From NCBI GenBank assembly GCA_050110875.1, contig CP188828.1, positions 2,728,001 through 2,792,000 of the forward strand: a stretch of 64,000 nt of DNA. Reading direction: 5' to 3'. The stretch is from Methyloligella sp050110875 (lineage in GTDB: Bacteria; Pseudomonadota; Alphaproteobacteria; Rhizobiales; Methyloligellaceae). Within the stretch, counting starts at the first letter, position 1. Each line of letters opens with the position of its first letter. This document shows, in pieces, positions 52,183-61,719 of the stretch. A model generated the notes under the pieces. It did no database searches. It was not told where the DNA came from and saw only the letters and a program-made list of their open reading frames with translations. The translations under genes were made by a program, and so were the position numbers.

Positions 52183-52582
52183 TTGGCGCTCCTTCACTAA
52201 CCCTTGCACATCCCTTGCCGTTCGCTCCCCAACCGTTCAGGGGGCGCGGGGGACATGCCCTGGTTGAACGTCTTCTATCATGCGCCGGTTCCTCGGGCGG
52301 GAACACCCGATTGCGATACGTGGTTTATTTTCAGTGGCGAAAGTGGGGCCTTCCGCAAAGCTCTGGGCATAGGCGAGAGTTTTTGCTAACCCTCCAACCG
52401 GCGTTTGGGAGCCTTTGCCTCTCCTCCGCAGGCAAAGGATCGTTCCGGACGTTTGTAAGAGGGGTTTTCTGCGGGTTCCTGCGCATGGTCCCGTCATCCG
52501 CTGGATGGTAACCGCAGCGGCTGGCGACGGAAATTGCCGCACCGCAATAAAGCGTTTATGTCTGTAGCCGGGGGAGGAATGG
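52183..52582. promoter_or_regulatory. ccr upstream region with an ATTGC inverted repeat
   Basis: 400 bp without a gene. An inverted repeat ATTGC-N6-GCAAT lies at 52533-52548, 35-50 nt before the ccr start. In M. extorquens ccr is activated by the TetR-type CcrR from an upstream palindrome; no such regulator is visible here, and whether this repeat is its site is a guess. Confidence 0.35.
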
Positions 52583-53881
<1,299 letters not shown>

Positions 53882-53911
53882 CGGCCTCTCTTCTCTGCAA
53901 GACGATCTTTG

Positions 53912-53949
53912 AGAACGCCGGGCCCTTGTGGTGCCGGCGTTTTCTTTTG
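53912..53949 (+). terminator. Rho-independent terminator of ccr
   Basis: Stem AACGCCGG / CCGGCGTT (12-nt loop) followed by TTCTTTT, about 30 bp after the ccr stop. Confidence 0.75.
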
Positions 53950-54013
53950 TCAGGGCCTTTTTCAATCCCGATGATGGGACGAGCTGTTCTTGCCGGACCC
54001 GAGGAGCCACGCC

Positions 54014-54853
54014 ATGGGCTACGAGATCAGGACGATGCCCTTCGAGGAGGTCGAGACGACGATCGACTGGGCGGCGCGCGAGGGCTGGAATCCGGGCCTC
54101 CACGATGCGGAGTGCTTCTACGCGATCGATCCGGACGGCTTCTTCATGGGGGTGCTGGACGGACGCGTGATCGCCCGGGCCGCCGTGCTGAATTACGACG
54201 AGAATTACGCCTTCGGCGGGCTCTACATCGTGGATCCCGAATTCCGCGCCCACGGCTACGGCATGCAGCTGGTGGAGGCGATGCTCGGCCATGCCGGCGA
54301 CCGGAACATCGGCATCGATGGCGTGGTCGAGATGCAGGAGAAATACAAGCGCCTCGGCTACAGCTTTGCCCATCGCGACATCCGCTTTTCCCATGTGATC
54401 GAAAGAGAGGCGCCCGTGCCGGAACAGGTGGTGCCGATCTCAGACGTGCCCGTCGAGACCCTGGCCGCCTACGACCGGAAGCATCTTCCGGCGCCGCGGA
54501 AGCCGTTCCTCAAATGCTGGATTGGGCAAGCCAACGCCACCGGTCTCGCCTTTGTCGAGGAGGGAGATCCGAAGGGGTACGGCGTGATCCGGAAATGCCG
54601 CGAGGGCTACAAAATCGGCCCTCTCTTCGCCGATACGCCGGATATCGCCGAGGCGCTCTACGATGCGCTTTCCAATGTGGCGAAAGGCGAGATCATCCTG
54701 CTCGACATCCCCGACGCCAATACGGCGGGCATGAAAATGGCCGCCAAACGGCGTATGGTGCAGGTCTTCGAGTGCGCCCGGATGTATCTGAAGGGTGATC
54801 CGGGCCTGCCAATGGACCGTATCTTCGGACTCACGAGCCTCGAGGCGGGTTGA
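54014..54853 (+). CDS. GNAT-family acetyltransferase
   Basis: 279 aa. The GNAT core (about 1-135) has AAREGWNPGLHDAECF, LYIVDPEFRAHGYGMQLVEAML (acetyl-CoA pyrophosphate loop) and an EKYKRLGYSFAHRD end. A second half (about 150-279) is a DUF1248/acetyltransferase-18-like domain with EGDPKGYGVIRKCREGYKIGPLFAD. Substrate unknown. Position between ccr and mcd may mean a role near acyl-CoA metabolism, but it follows the ccr terminator. ATG at 54014 has GAGGAGCC upstream. Confidence 0.82.
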   Translation: MGYEIRTMPFEEVETTIDWAAREGWNPGLHDAECFYAIDPDGFFMGVLDGRVIARAAVLNYDENYAFGGLYIVDPEFRAHGYGMQLVEAMLGHAGDRNIGIDGVVEMQEKYKRLGYSFAHRDIRFSHVIEREAPVPEQVVPISDVPVETLAAYDRKHLPAPRKPFLKCWIGQANATGLAFVEEGDPKGYGVIRKCREGYKIGPLFADTPDIAEALYDALSNVAKGEIILLDIPDANTAGMKMAAKRRMVQVFECARMYLKGDPGLPMDRIFGLTSLEAG

Positions 54854-54904
54854 TCCTCCTCGGATGGCCCATGGGCGCCCCCTTCCTATGAAATTGAGGG
54901 CAAG

Positions 54905-55078
54905 ATGAATGACCTGATTAAAGCTGCTCTTATCGTCGGGGGCGCAATTGTTCTTTCAACCATACTTTCGATCTACTTTTCTCCCTATCAGACATGCGTC
55001 CGCGCAACGAAAGCGGAGGGAAATAGCCGTCCGGAGGTTAGCTGCGCTGCTTTTCTAGGCGGACTAAGCGGACTATAG
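54905..55078 (+). CDS. Small single-pass membrane protein
   Basis: 57 aa with GAGGGCAAG before its ATG. N-terminal MNDLIKAALIVGGAIVLSTI forms one hydrophobic helix running to about residue 24, then YFSPYQTCVRAT and a hydrophilic tail with a second Cys (VSCAAFLGGL). Such short proteins with a YFSPYxxCVRA segment occur in many proteobacteria; function unknown. Its reading frame is less GC-biased than its neighbours, which may mean low expression or transfer. Confidence 0.65.
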   Translation: MNDLIKAALIVGGAIVLSTILSIYFSPYQTCVRATKAEGNSRPEVSCAAFLGGLSGL

Positions 55079-55203
55079 GTGCGCGAAAATGCGCCTCATT
55101 TGACGATTTGTCCCGTTCCGGCGTAAGGGACTTGGTTCAATTCGGCCGTGCCAGAGGGTATTGCTCTCCCGGCCACATATCCGCGCTGTTGGGAGGAGAT
55201 TAG

Positions 55204-56886
55204 GTGAGCACCGCCGAGACCATGGAGACCGCTGAAACCGGGCAGTTGCCCGACCTTCTGAGCAAGCTAAAGGGCGCATCTGAAGCCGCTACCCAGCTCT
55301 GCCGGAAGGCGACGGAGTCGCTTGCCAAGAGCCTCGCCCCCGACGGCAAGGTGGACGGCGCCGCGCTCGAGCGCGAAGAGCATGCCGCCCACGGGCTTGC
55401 CTGGGTTACCACCTATGCGGAGGCCATCCGCGAGGCCGCCAACTATGCCGAGCGCATGGATGGCGAAGGCCGGTTCGGCGAGATGGAGGCCCTGCTCACC
55501 CAGGTCGGCGTGGCCGAATATCTGGCGCAGCTCGCCGGCGGCGTGGTGATGAGCCAGAACGAGATGATCCGGCTGGAAGAGCTGGGCCTGAACGACGACG
55601 ACCGGCATGCCTTCCTGACCGACGACGTGAAGGCGGTGATGTCGGGCAACAATCCGGGCGTTCGCGCGCGTATCGCCAAGATGCTCGATGACGGCCAGGG
55701 TAACGTGACCTTCGGCGATACCGGGCTCGACGAGACCTCGGAAGCCATGCGCGAGGAGATGTATCGGTTCTCCCAAGCCGAGGTGGTGCCTCATGCCCAT
55801 GAGTGGCATCTGAAGGACGACTACATCCCGATGGAGCTGATCTCGGCCATGGCGGAGATGGGCGTGTTCGGCCTGACGCTCCCGGAAGAATACGGGGGGC
55901 TGGGACTCGGCAAGGAGGTGATGTGCGTCGTCTCCGAGGAGCTTTCCCGCGGTTATATCGGCGTCGGCTCGCTCGGCACGCGCTCCGAGATCGCCGCGGA
56001 GCTGATCCTGAACGGCGGCACGGAAGAGCAGAAGCAGGAGTGGCTGCCGAAAATCGCCACGGGCGAGATTCTGCCGACGGCGGTGTTCACCGAGCCGAAC
56101 ACGGGCTCGGACCTCGCCTCGCTGACGACCCGGGCGAGACGCGACGGCGACAATTATCTGATCACCGGTCAGAAGACCTGGATCACTCATGCGGCGCGCG
56201 CCGACGTGATGACCGTCCTGGCGCGCACCAATCCGGATCAGAAGGGCTATCGCGGCCTTTCCATGCTGATCGCGGAGAAGCCGCGCGGCGACGACGAGAC
56301 GCCTTTCCCGGCGGACGGCATGTCCGGCGGCGAGATCGAGGTGCTCGGCTATCGCGGCATGAAGGAGTTCGACATCTCCTTCGACGATTTCAAAGTGCCG
56401 GCCAAGAACCTGCTCGGCACCGAGGAGGGGCAGGGCTTCAAGCAGCTCATGCAGACCTTCGAAGCGGCGCGTATCCAGACGGCGGCGCGGGCCATCGGCG
56501 TGGCGCAATCGGCGCTCGATCTCGGCATCCGCTACGGGTCGGAGCGGGTGCAGTTCGGCAAGCCGATCATCAAGTTCCCGCGTGTGGCGGACAAGCTGGT
56601 GATGATCGCCGCGGAGATCCTGATGGCGCGTCAGCTCACCTATTACTCGGCACGCCAGAAGGATGCCGAGAAGCGCTGCGATCTGGAGGCGGGCATGGCC
56701 AAGCTGCTGGCGGCCCGGGTCGCCTGGGCGGCGGCCGACAATGCGCTGCAGATCCATGGCGGCAACGGCTTCGCGCTGGAATACGCGATCAGCCGCGTGC
56801 TGTGCGATGCCCGCATCCTCTCCATCTTCGAGGGCGCGGCGGAGATCCAGGCGCATGTGATCGCCCGGCGTCTGCTGGAATCCTAG
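55204..56886 (+). CDS. mcd: Methylsuccinyl-CoA dehydrogenase
   Basis: 560-aa acyl-CoA dehydrogenase that oxidises methylsuccinyl-CoA to mesaconyl-CoA in the EMC pathway. It is about 160 residues longer than usual family members, with the extra N-terminal helical domain typical of Mcd. The FAD/substrate core follows: PTAVFTEPNTGSDLASL, QKTWITHA, the FDISFDDFKVPAKNLLG block and QIHGGNGFALEYAISR. GTG start with GGGAGGAG upstream. Electrons would pass to EtfAB, encoded 3 kb downstream. Confidence 0.9.
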   Translation: MSTAETMETAETGQLPDLLSKLKGASEAATQLCRKATESLAKSLAPDGKVDGAALEREEHAAHGLAWVTTYAEAIREAANYAERMDGEGRFGEMEALLTQVGVAEYLAQLAGGVVMSQNEMIRLEELGLNDDDRHAFLTDDVKAVMSGNNPGVRARIAKMLDDGQGNVTFGDTGLDETSEAMREEMYRFSQAEVVPHAHEWHLKDDYIPMELISAMAEMGVFGLTLPEEYGGLGLGKEVMCVVSEELSRGYIGVGSLGTRSEIAAELILNGGTEEQKQEWLPKIATGEILPTAVFTEPNTGSDLASLTTRARRDGDNYLITGQKTWITHAARADVMTVLARTNPDQKGYRGLSMLIAEKPRGDDETPFPADGMSGGEIEVLGYRGMKEFDISFDDFKVPAKNLLGTEEGQGFKQLMQTFEAARIQTAARAIGVAQSALDLGIRYGSERVQFGKPIIKFPRVADKLVMIAAEILMARQLTYYSARQKDAEKRCDLEAGMAKLLAARVAWAAADNALQIHGGNGFALEYAISRVLCDARILSIFEGAAEIQAHVIARRLLES

Positions 56887-56896
56887 GGCAGCACAT

Positions 56897-57403
56897 ATGG
56901 CCGAGCCGACCCGACTGAAGCAGCCGAACTATCTGAAGCTGCTGATGCAGATTCTGGTGTCGCTCGCCATCTGCTTCCTGGCGGCGGCGGTGGCCGGCAT
57001 GGTCACCGAGCCGAATATCGGCTGGTACGAGACGCTCAAGAAGCCGAGCTTCAATCCGCCGGACTGGATCTTCGGGCCGGTCTGGACGCTGCTCTACACG
57101 ACGATGGCGGGCGCGCTGTTCTGGGTCTGGCGTACCGATGCGCCGGACGAGGAAAAGCAGCCGGCCTATCGCTGGTTCGCCGCGCAGCTCATCCTCAACG
57201 TGTTGTGGTCGGTGGCGTTCTTCCAAATGCAGAGCCCGCTGCTCGGCACGCTCGATGCGGTGCTTCTGCTGATTGCGATCTGCGGCACCGTCGCCGCCTT
57301 CTGGCGCCTGAGCCGCGGCGCGGCGCTTCTGCTGGTGCCCTATCTGCTGTGGGTGATGTTCGCCACGGTGCTCACCTTCTCCCTCTGGCGGCTCAATGGC
57401 TGA
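56897..57403 (+). CDS. TspO/MBR-family membrane protein
   Basis: 168 aa with five transmembrane helices and Trp-rich loops. Signature: WYETLKKPSFNPPDWIFGPVWTLLYTTMAGALF, then AQLILNVLWSVAFF and a final RLSRGAALLLVPYLLWVMFATVLTFSLW. Family members bind porphyrins and sterols and can affect tetrapyrrole-linked regulation. It follows mcd by 10 bp and overlaps the SDR gene by 8 bp, so probably the same transcript. Confidence 0.92.
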   Translation: MAEPTRLKQPNYLKLLMQILVSLAICFLAAAVAGMVTEPNIGWYETLKKPSFNPPDWIFGPVWTLLYTTMAGALFWVWRTDAPDEEKQPAYRWFAAQLILNVLWSVAFFQMQSPLLGTLDAVLLLIAICGTVAAFWRLSRGAALLLVPYLLWVMFATVLTFSLWRLNG

Positions 57404-58235
57404 GCAAGCGGCCCGCGGCAGCATCCTGATCACCGGATGCTCTTCGGGCATCGGGCTCGCATGCGTCCGGACCATGCGGGATCGGGGATGGCGGGTTTTC
57501 GCCACCGCCCGCACCGATGCGGATCTCGGCTGGCTGAAAAGCCAGGAGGAGGTGGAGAGCTTTTATCTCGATTATTCCGAACCAAACTCCATCGCGGCCT
57601 GCGCCGACGCGGTGCTGCAGGCCACCGGCGGCAGGCTGGATGCGCTCTTCAACAACGGCGCTTACGGACAACCCGGCGCGGTGGAGGATGTCCCGGTCGA
57701 TGCGCTGCGGGCGCAATTCGAGGCCAATGTGTTCGGCTGGCACGATCTCACATGCCGCTTCGTCCCGGCCATGCGGAAACAGGGGGCGGGCCGTATCGTG
57801 TTCTGCTCCTCGGTCCTCGGCATGATGGCGGCCCCTTATCGCGGGGCCTATTGCGCCTCGAAATTCGCCGTGGAGGCGCTGGCCGACACGATGCGGGTGG
57901 AGTTGGCCGATACGGGCATCCATGTCGTCCTGATCGAGCCCGGCCCGATCGAGAGCCGGTTCGTGGAGCATGCGCTGGAAGCCTATCGGGAGAATATCGA
58001 CCTGCAGAGCTCGCCCCATGCGGAAATCTATCGGGTGCGCATCGCGGCGATGGAGCGCGGCGGCACCTCGACCTTCAAGCTCGGCCCGGAGGCGGTGGCC
58101 GAGAAGCTGATCAAGGCGGCGGAGAGCCGCCGGCCGAAGCCACGCTATTTCGTGACCGTGCCGACCTATCTTGCCGCTCTATTCCGGCGCATCCTGCCGA
58201 CCCGCGCTCTCGACGCCGTCGCGGCGCGGAACTAA
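57396..58235 (+). CDS. Short-chain dehydrogenase/reductase
   Basis: 279-aa classical SDR. Nucleotide motif TGCSSGIG near residues 13-20, NNGAYGQPG in the middle, catalytic Ser in VFCSSVLG and YCASK (Tyr-X-X-X-Lys). A longer C-terminal part includes RYFVTVPTYLAALFRRILP, matching SDRs of the broad uncharacterised type with FxRxxLPTR. Starts in the TspO stop region with an 8-bp overlap. Substrate unknown. Confidence 0.9.
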   Translation: MAEQAARGSILITGCSSGIGLACVRTMRDRGWRVFATARTDADLGWLKSQEEVESFYLDYSEPNSIAACADAVLQATGGRLDALFNNGAYGQPGAVEDVPVDALRAQFEANVFGWHDLTCRFVPAMRKQGAGRIVFCSSVLGMMAAPYRGAYCASKFAVEALADTMRVELADTGIHVVLIEPGPIESRFVEHALEAYRENIDLQSSPHAEIYRVRIAAMERGGTSTFKLGPEAVAEKLIKAAESRRPKPRYFVTVPTYLAALFRRILPTRALDAVAARN

Positions 58236-58277
58236 TCTCTAGACTGCCGGGCTATCGGCTCAACTCGGAGTGCTTCA

Positions 58278-58469
58278 ATGGAATCCCTGTTCTCGCTCAT
58301 CGTTCCGCTCGCCTTGGCCGCGGTGGCCATCGTGCTGATTCTCGGTCTGTGGAACATGTTGCGCGGCGGCAGTCCGAGCCGCAGCCAGAACCTCATGCGT
58401 TTGCGGATCGTGTTTCAGGCCATCGCCATCGTCATCATCATGACAGCGATCTATTTCATGAGCCGTTAG
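58278..58469 (+). CDS. Twin-transmembrane (HIG1-type) protein
   Basis: 63 aa with two hydrophobic helices (about 5-28 and 45-61) and a short basic loop PSRSQNLMRLRIVFQA between them, the HIG1-domain pattern of small proteins near the cobalamin adenosyltransferase. HIG1 proteins in mitochondria associate with cytochrome oxidase; here that is only a suggestion. ATG start. Between the SDR and the adenosyltransferase. Confidence 0.85.
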   Translation: MESLFSLIVPLALAAVAIVLILGLWNMLRGGSPSRSQNLMRLRIVFQAIAIVIIMTAIYFMSR

Positions 58470-58521
58470 CCCCTTAGCTGGCCGGACGCTTCAAGCTATA
58501 ACGAGGACGAAGGGAGTGGAG

Positions 58522-59100
58522 ATGGTCGTTCTCAACAAGATCTATACGCGCGGCGGCGACGACGGGACCACGGCGCTGGGGACCGGCGACCGGGTCAAGA
58601 AGTACGATCTCCGCGTGGAGGCCTATGGAACCTGCGACGAGACCAATGCGGTGGTCGGGCTGGCGCGACTGCATACCCGCGAGGCCAATCCCGATCTCGA
58701 TGCCATGCTGGCGCGCATCCAGAACGACTTGCTCGATCTCGGAGCCGATCTCTGCTTTCCGGCGGAAACCAAGGACGAGCGCGGAAATTTGCGGATTTCG
58801 GCCGATCAGGTGGCGCGGCTGGAGGCCGAGATCGACCGGATCAACGCCGATCTCGAGCCGCTGCGCTCCTTCGTTTTGCCGGGCGGGACGCCGGCGGCGA
58901 GCTTTCTGCATCTCGCCCGCACGGTCTGCCGGCGCGCGGAGCGGCTGACGGTCGAGCTCGCCTCGAAGCCGGACGAGGCGGTGAGCGCCGAGGCGATCCG
59001 TTACATGAACCGGCTATCTGACTTCTTTTTTGTCGCGGCGCGCTATGCGAATAATAAGGGCGCCGACGACGTGTTGTGGGTGCAGGGGCAGAACCGTTAG
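58522..59100 (+). CDS. Cob(I)yrinic acid a,c-diamide adenosyltransferase (PduO type)
   Basis: 192-aa enzyme moving the adenosyl group of ATP to cobalamin. N-terminal IYTRGGDDGTTALGTGDRV is the ATP loop. YGTCDETNAVVGLAR, then FVLPGGTPAASFLHLARTVCRRAERLTVEL with the ATP-binding Arg pair, complete the family. It would make the adenosylcobalamin used by Ecm, as MeaD does in M. extorquens. ATG at 58522 has GGAGTGGAG upstream; a GTG two codons earlier is possible. Confidence 0.93.
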   Translation: MVVLNKIYTRGGDDGTTALGTGDRVKKYDLRVEAYGTCDETNAVVGLARLHTREANPDLDAMLARIQNDLLDLGADLCFPAETKDERGNLRISADQVARLEAEIDRINADLEPLRSFVLPGGTPAASFLHLARTVCRRAERLTVELASKPDEAVSAEAIRYMNRLSDFFFVAARYANNKGADDVLWVQGQNR

Positions 59101-59148
59101 CTACGGAATGCGTTCGGGGGAGAGGCTTTCAAAGCCTAGTGTCAGACG

Positions 59149-59868
59149 GTGTTTGTTCCTCTCCACGATACCAATCCGCTCAAGTCGATCCGGCACCAAT
59201 ACGTCACCTTCACCATCATCGTGCTGAATGTCGGGATCTATCTCGTCTATCAGAGCGGGCTGGTGCTGCCGGTCAACGAATATACCGGGATCGCTTATGC
59301 GGTCGTGCCGGCCGAGCTCTTCTCCACCAGCCCCTGGATCGGCGATGCATCGCTCGCGCCGCCGGACGTCGTCGCGATACCGGAGCGTTTCACCCTCGTC
59401 ACCTACATGTTCATGCATGCGGGCTGGCTTCACCTGCTCGGCAACATGCTGTTCCTGTGGGTCTTCGGCGACAATGTCGAGGACGCGATGGGGCATCTGC
59501 GCTTCATCATGTTCTATCTGATCTGCGGCATATCGGCCGGGCTGGTCCATTCGGTCATGAACCCCAATTCGGACGTTCCGCTGATCGGAGCGAGCGGCGC
59601 GGTGGCCGGCATCATCGCCGCCTATCTGATGCTGCATCCGAGGGTGAAGGTCTGGGTTCTGGCGCTTTGGCGCATCCCGATCAAGATCAATGCCGCCTGG
59701 GCGCTGGGGTTCTGGGTGGCCCTCCAGGTGCTCAATATCTTCACCGACCGGGAGGGCGATGTCGCTTGGTGGGCCCATGCCGGGGGGCTGGCCACGGGGG
59801 CCCTTCTCATTCTATTTATGCGGCGGCCTGGGGTGCCGCTCTTCGACCGTACACGGGGCGGGGCATGA
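59149..59868 (+). CDS. Rhomboid-family intramembrane serine protease
   Basis: 239 aa, about six transmembrane helices. Active-site dyad: Ser in GASGAVAG and His in WWAHAGGLATG. The usual HAGWLHLLGNMLFLWVFGDN block is present in helix 2. It starts at a GTG with weak ribosome-binding signal. Substrate unknown. In alphaproteobacteria it commonly lies next to the adenosyltransferase gene, so the neighbourhood is typical. Confidence 0.88.
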   Translation: MFVPLHDTNPLKSIRHQYVTFTIIVLNVGIYLVYQSGLVLPVNEYTGIAYAVVPAELFSTSPWIGDASLAPPDVVAIPERFTLVTYMFMHAGWLHLLGNMLFLWVFGDNVEDAMGHLRFIMFYLICGISAGLVHSVMNPNSDVPLIGASGAVAGIIAAYLMLHPRVKVWVLALWRIPIKINAAWALGFWVALQVLNIFTDREGDVAWWAHAGGLATGALLILFMRRPGVPLFDRTRGGA

Positions 59869-59930
59869 GTGTTTGGGAGCTCCCGGCGAGCATTGACTAA
59901 GATAAGGCTCGGCAGTACGTTCCGGGGCCA

Positions 59931-59946
59931 TTTCGCAACTGCGAAA
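59931..59946. promoter_or_regulatory. 16-bp palindrome upstream of etfB
   Basis: TTTCGCA-AC-TGCGAAA, perfect 7-bp arms with a 2-nt centre, 55-70 nt before the etfB start. A typical operator shape; the regulator is unknown. Confidence 0.5.
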
Positions 59947-60000
59947 AGACTCCGGGCTTGCGCGCGTTTTATTTAAGACCGGAAGAGGAATTCGAAGCGT

Positions 60001-60750
60001 ATGAAGATCTTGGTACCCGTGAAGCGGGTCGTCGATTACAACGTCAAAATCCGAGTGAAATCCGATGGGAGCGGGGTCGATCTCGCCAATGTGAAGATGG
60101 CGATGAACCCTTTCGACGAGATTGCCGTCGAGGAGGCTCTCAAAATCAAGGAGCGCGGCGAGGCCGAAGAGGTCATCGCCATCTCAATCGGTCCCGCCAA
60201 GGCCCAGGACACGTTGCGCACCGCGCTCGCCATGGGTGCCGATAGCGCTATTCTGGTGAAGACCGACGAGACCGTCGAGCCGCTCGCAGTGGCCAAGATT
60301 CTCAAGAAAATCGTCGAGGAGCAGAAGCCCGACCTGGTGATCATGGGCAAGCAGGCGATCGACGACGATTGCAATCAGACCGGCCAGATGCTGGCCAGCC
60401 TGTTGGGCTGGGCCCAGGGCACCTTCGCTTCCAAGGTGGAGTTCGGCGACGGCAAGGCCAAGGTGACGCGCGAGATCGACGGCGGCCTTGAGACCCTGGC
60501 GCTGAAGATGCCGGCGGTGATCACCACGGATCTGCGCCTGAACGAGCCGCGCTATGCCTCGCTGCCGAATATCATGAAGGCGAAGAAGAAGCCCATCGAG
60601 GAGACGACCCCCGATGCGCTCGGCGTGGATGTCGCACCGCATGTCAAGACGCTGTCGGTCGAGGAACCGCCGAAACGCGAGGCGGGCGTGACCGTCGAGA
60701 GCGTGGCGGAACTGGTGGACAAGCTGAAGAACGAAGCGGGGGTGCTCTAA
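60001..60750 (+). CDS. etfB: Electron transfer flavoprotein, beta subunit
   Basis: 249 aa. Begins MKILVPVKRVVDYNVKIRVK. Blocks: NPFDEIAVEEAL, LVIMGKQAIDDDCNQTGQMLASLL (the dehydrogenase-recognition and AMP-binding region) and GGLETLALKMPAVITTDLRLNEPRYASLPNIMKAKKK. With EtfA it carries electrons from acyl-CoA dehydrogenases such as Mcd to ETF-quinone oxidoreductase. ATG start. Two bp from etfA. Confidence 0.95.
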   Translation: MKILVPVKRVVDYNVKIRVKSDGSGVDLANVKMAMNPFDEIAVEEALKIKERGEAEEVIAISIGPAKAQDTLRTALAMGADSAILVKTDETVEPLAVAKILKKIVEEQKPDLVIMGKQAIDDDCNQTGQMLASLLGWAQGTFASKVEFGDGKAKVTREIDGGLETLALKMPAVITTDLRLNEPRYASLPNIMKAKKKPIEETTPDALGVDVAPHVKTLSVEEPPKREAGVTVESVAELVDKLKNEAGVL

Positions 60751-60752
60751 CG

Positions 60753-61697
60753 ATGGCGACGTTGCTGATTGCAGAACACGATAATGAAAGCCTCGCCCCG
60801 GCCACGGCCAAGGCGCTCTCCGCCGCGGACGGGTTCGACGGCGATGTGGATATCCTGGTCGCCGGCAAAGGCGTGAAGGGCGTCGCCGAGGAAGCGGCGA
60901 AGCTCGAAGGCGTGCGCAAGGTGCTGGTCGCCGATGCGGACCATCTGGAGCACCATCTGGCGGAGGAGATGGCGGCGCTGATCCTGTCGCTGACCGACAA
61001 TTACGATGTGGTGCTGGCGCCCGCGACGACCATGGGTAAGAACATCATGCCCCGGGTCGCGGCGCAGCTCGACATCATGCAGGTCTCCGACATCATCGAA
61101 GTGAAGTCGAAGGACACCTTCGTGCGTCCGATCTATGCGGGCAACGCGCTATCCACGGTGCAGACCACGGACGACAAGATCGTCGCCACGGTGCGGACCA
61201 CCGCTTTCGGCGCCAAGGGCGAGGGCGGCTCGGCAGAGATCGAAGAGGTCTCGGTGCCGGACTCCGCCGGTCTGGCGGAATTCGTGAGCGCGGATATTGC
61301 AGAAAGCGATCGGCCCGAGCTGACCACCGCGCGGGTGGTGATCTCCGGCGGGCGCGGCATGGAATCGGGCGAGAATTTCCATAAGCTGCTCGAGCCGGTG
61401 GCGGACCGTTTGGGGGCTGCGGTCGGCGCGAGCCGGGCTGCGGTCGATTCCGGCTTCATGCCCAACGACCATCAGGTCGGCCAGACCGGCAAGGTGGTGG
61501 CGCCGGAGCTCTATATCGCCGTCGGCATCTCCGGCGCGATCCAGCATCTGGCGGGCATGAAGGATTCCAAGGTGATCGTGGCGATCAACAAGGATTCCGA
61601 AGCTCCGATCTTCCAGGTGGCCGATTACGGTCTGGTCGCCGACCTGTTCAATGCGCTGCCGGAGCTCGAGAGCGAACTCGAGAAGGCCGGCTACTAA
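60753..61697 (+). CDS. etfA: Electron transfer flavoprotein, alpha subunit
   Basis: 314 aa. The C-terminal FAD domain is clear: VVISGGRGMESGENF, AAVDSGFMPNDHQVGQTGKVVAPELYIAVGISGAIQHLAGM and AINKDSEAPIFQVADYGLV. The N-terminal third shows the usual alternating alpha/beta pattern (KVLVADADHLEHHLAEE). It starts 2 bp after etfB and is followed by hbd. FAD carrier of the EtfAB pair. Confidence 0.95.
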   Translation: MATLLIAEHDNESLAPATAKALSAADGFDGDVDILVAGKGVKGVAEEAAKLEGVRKVLVADADHLEHHLAEEMAALILSLTDNYDVVLAPATTMGKNIMPRVAAQLDIMQVSDIIEVKSKDTFVRPIYAGNALSTVQTTDDKIVATVRTTAFGAKGEGGSAEIEEVSVPDSAGLAEFVSADIAESDRPELTTARVVISGGRGMESGENFHKLLEPVADRLGAAVGASRAAVDSGFMPNDHQVGQTGKVVAPELYIAVGISGAIQHLAGMKDSKVIVAINKDSEAPIFQVADYGLVADLFNALPELESELEKAGY

Positions 61698-61719
61698 AAA
61701 AGAGAAGCGGAAAAGCGCG

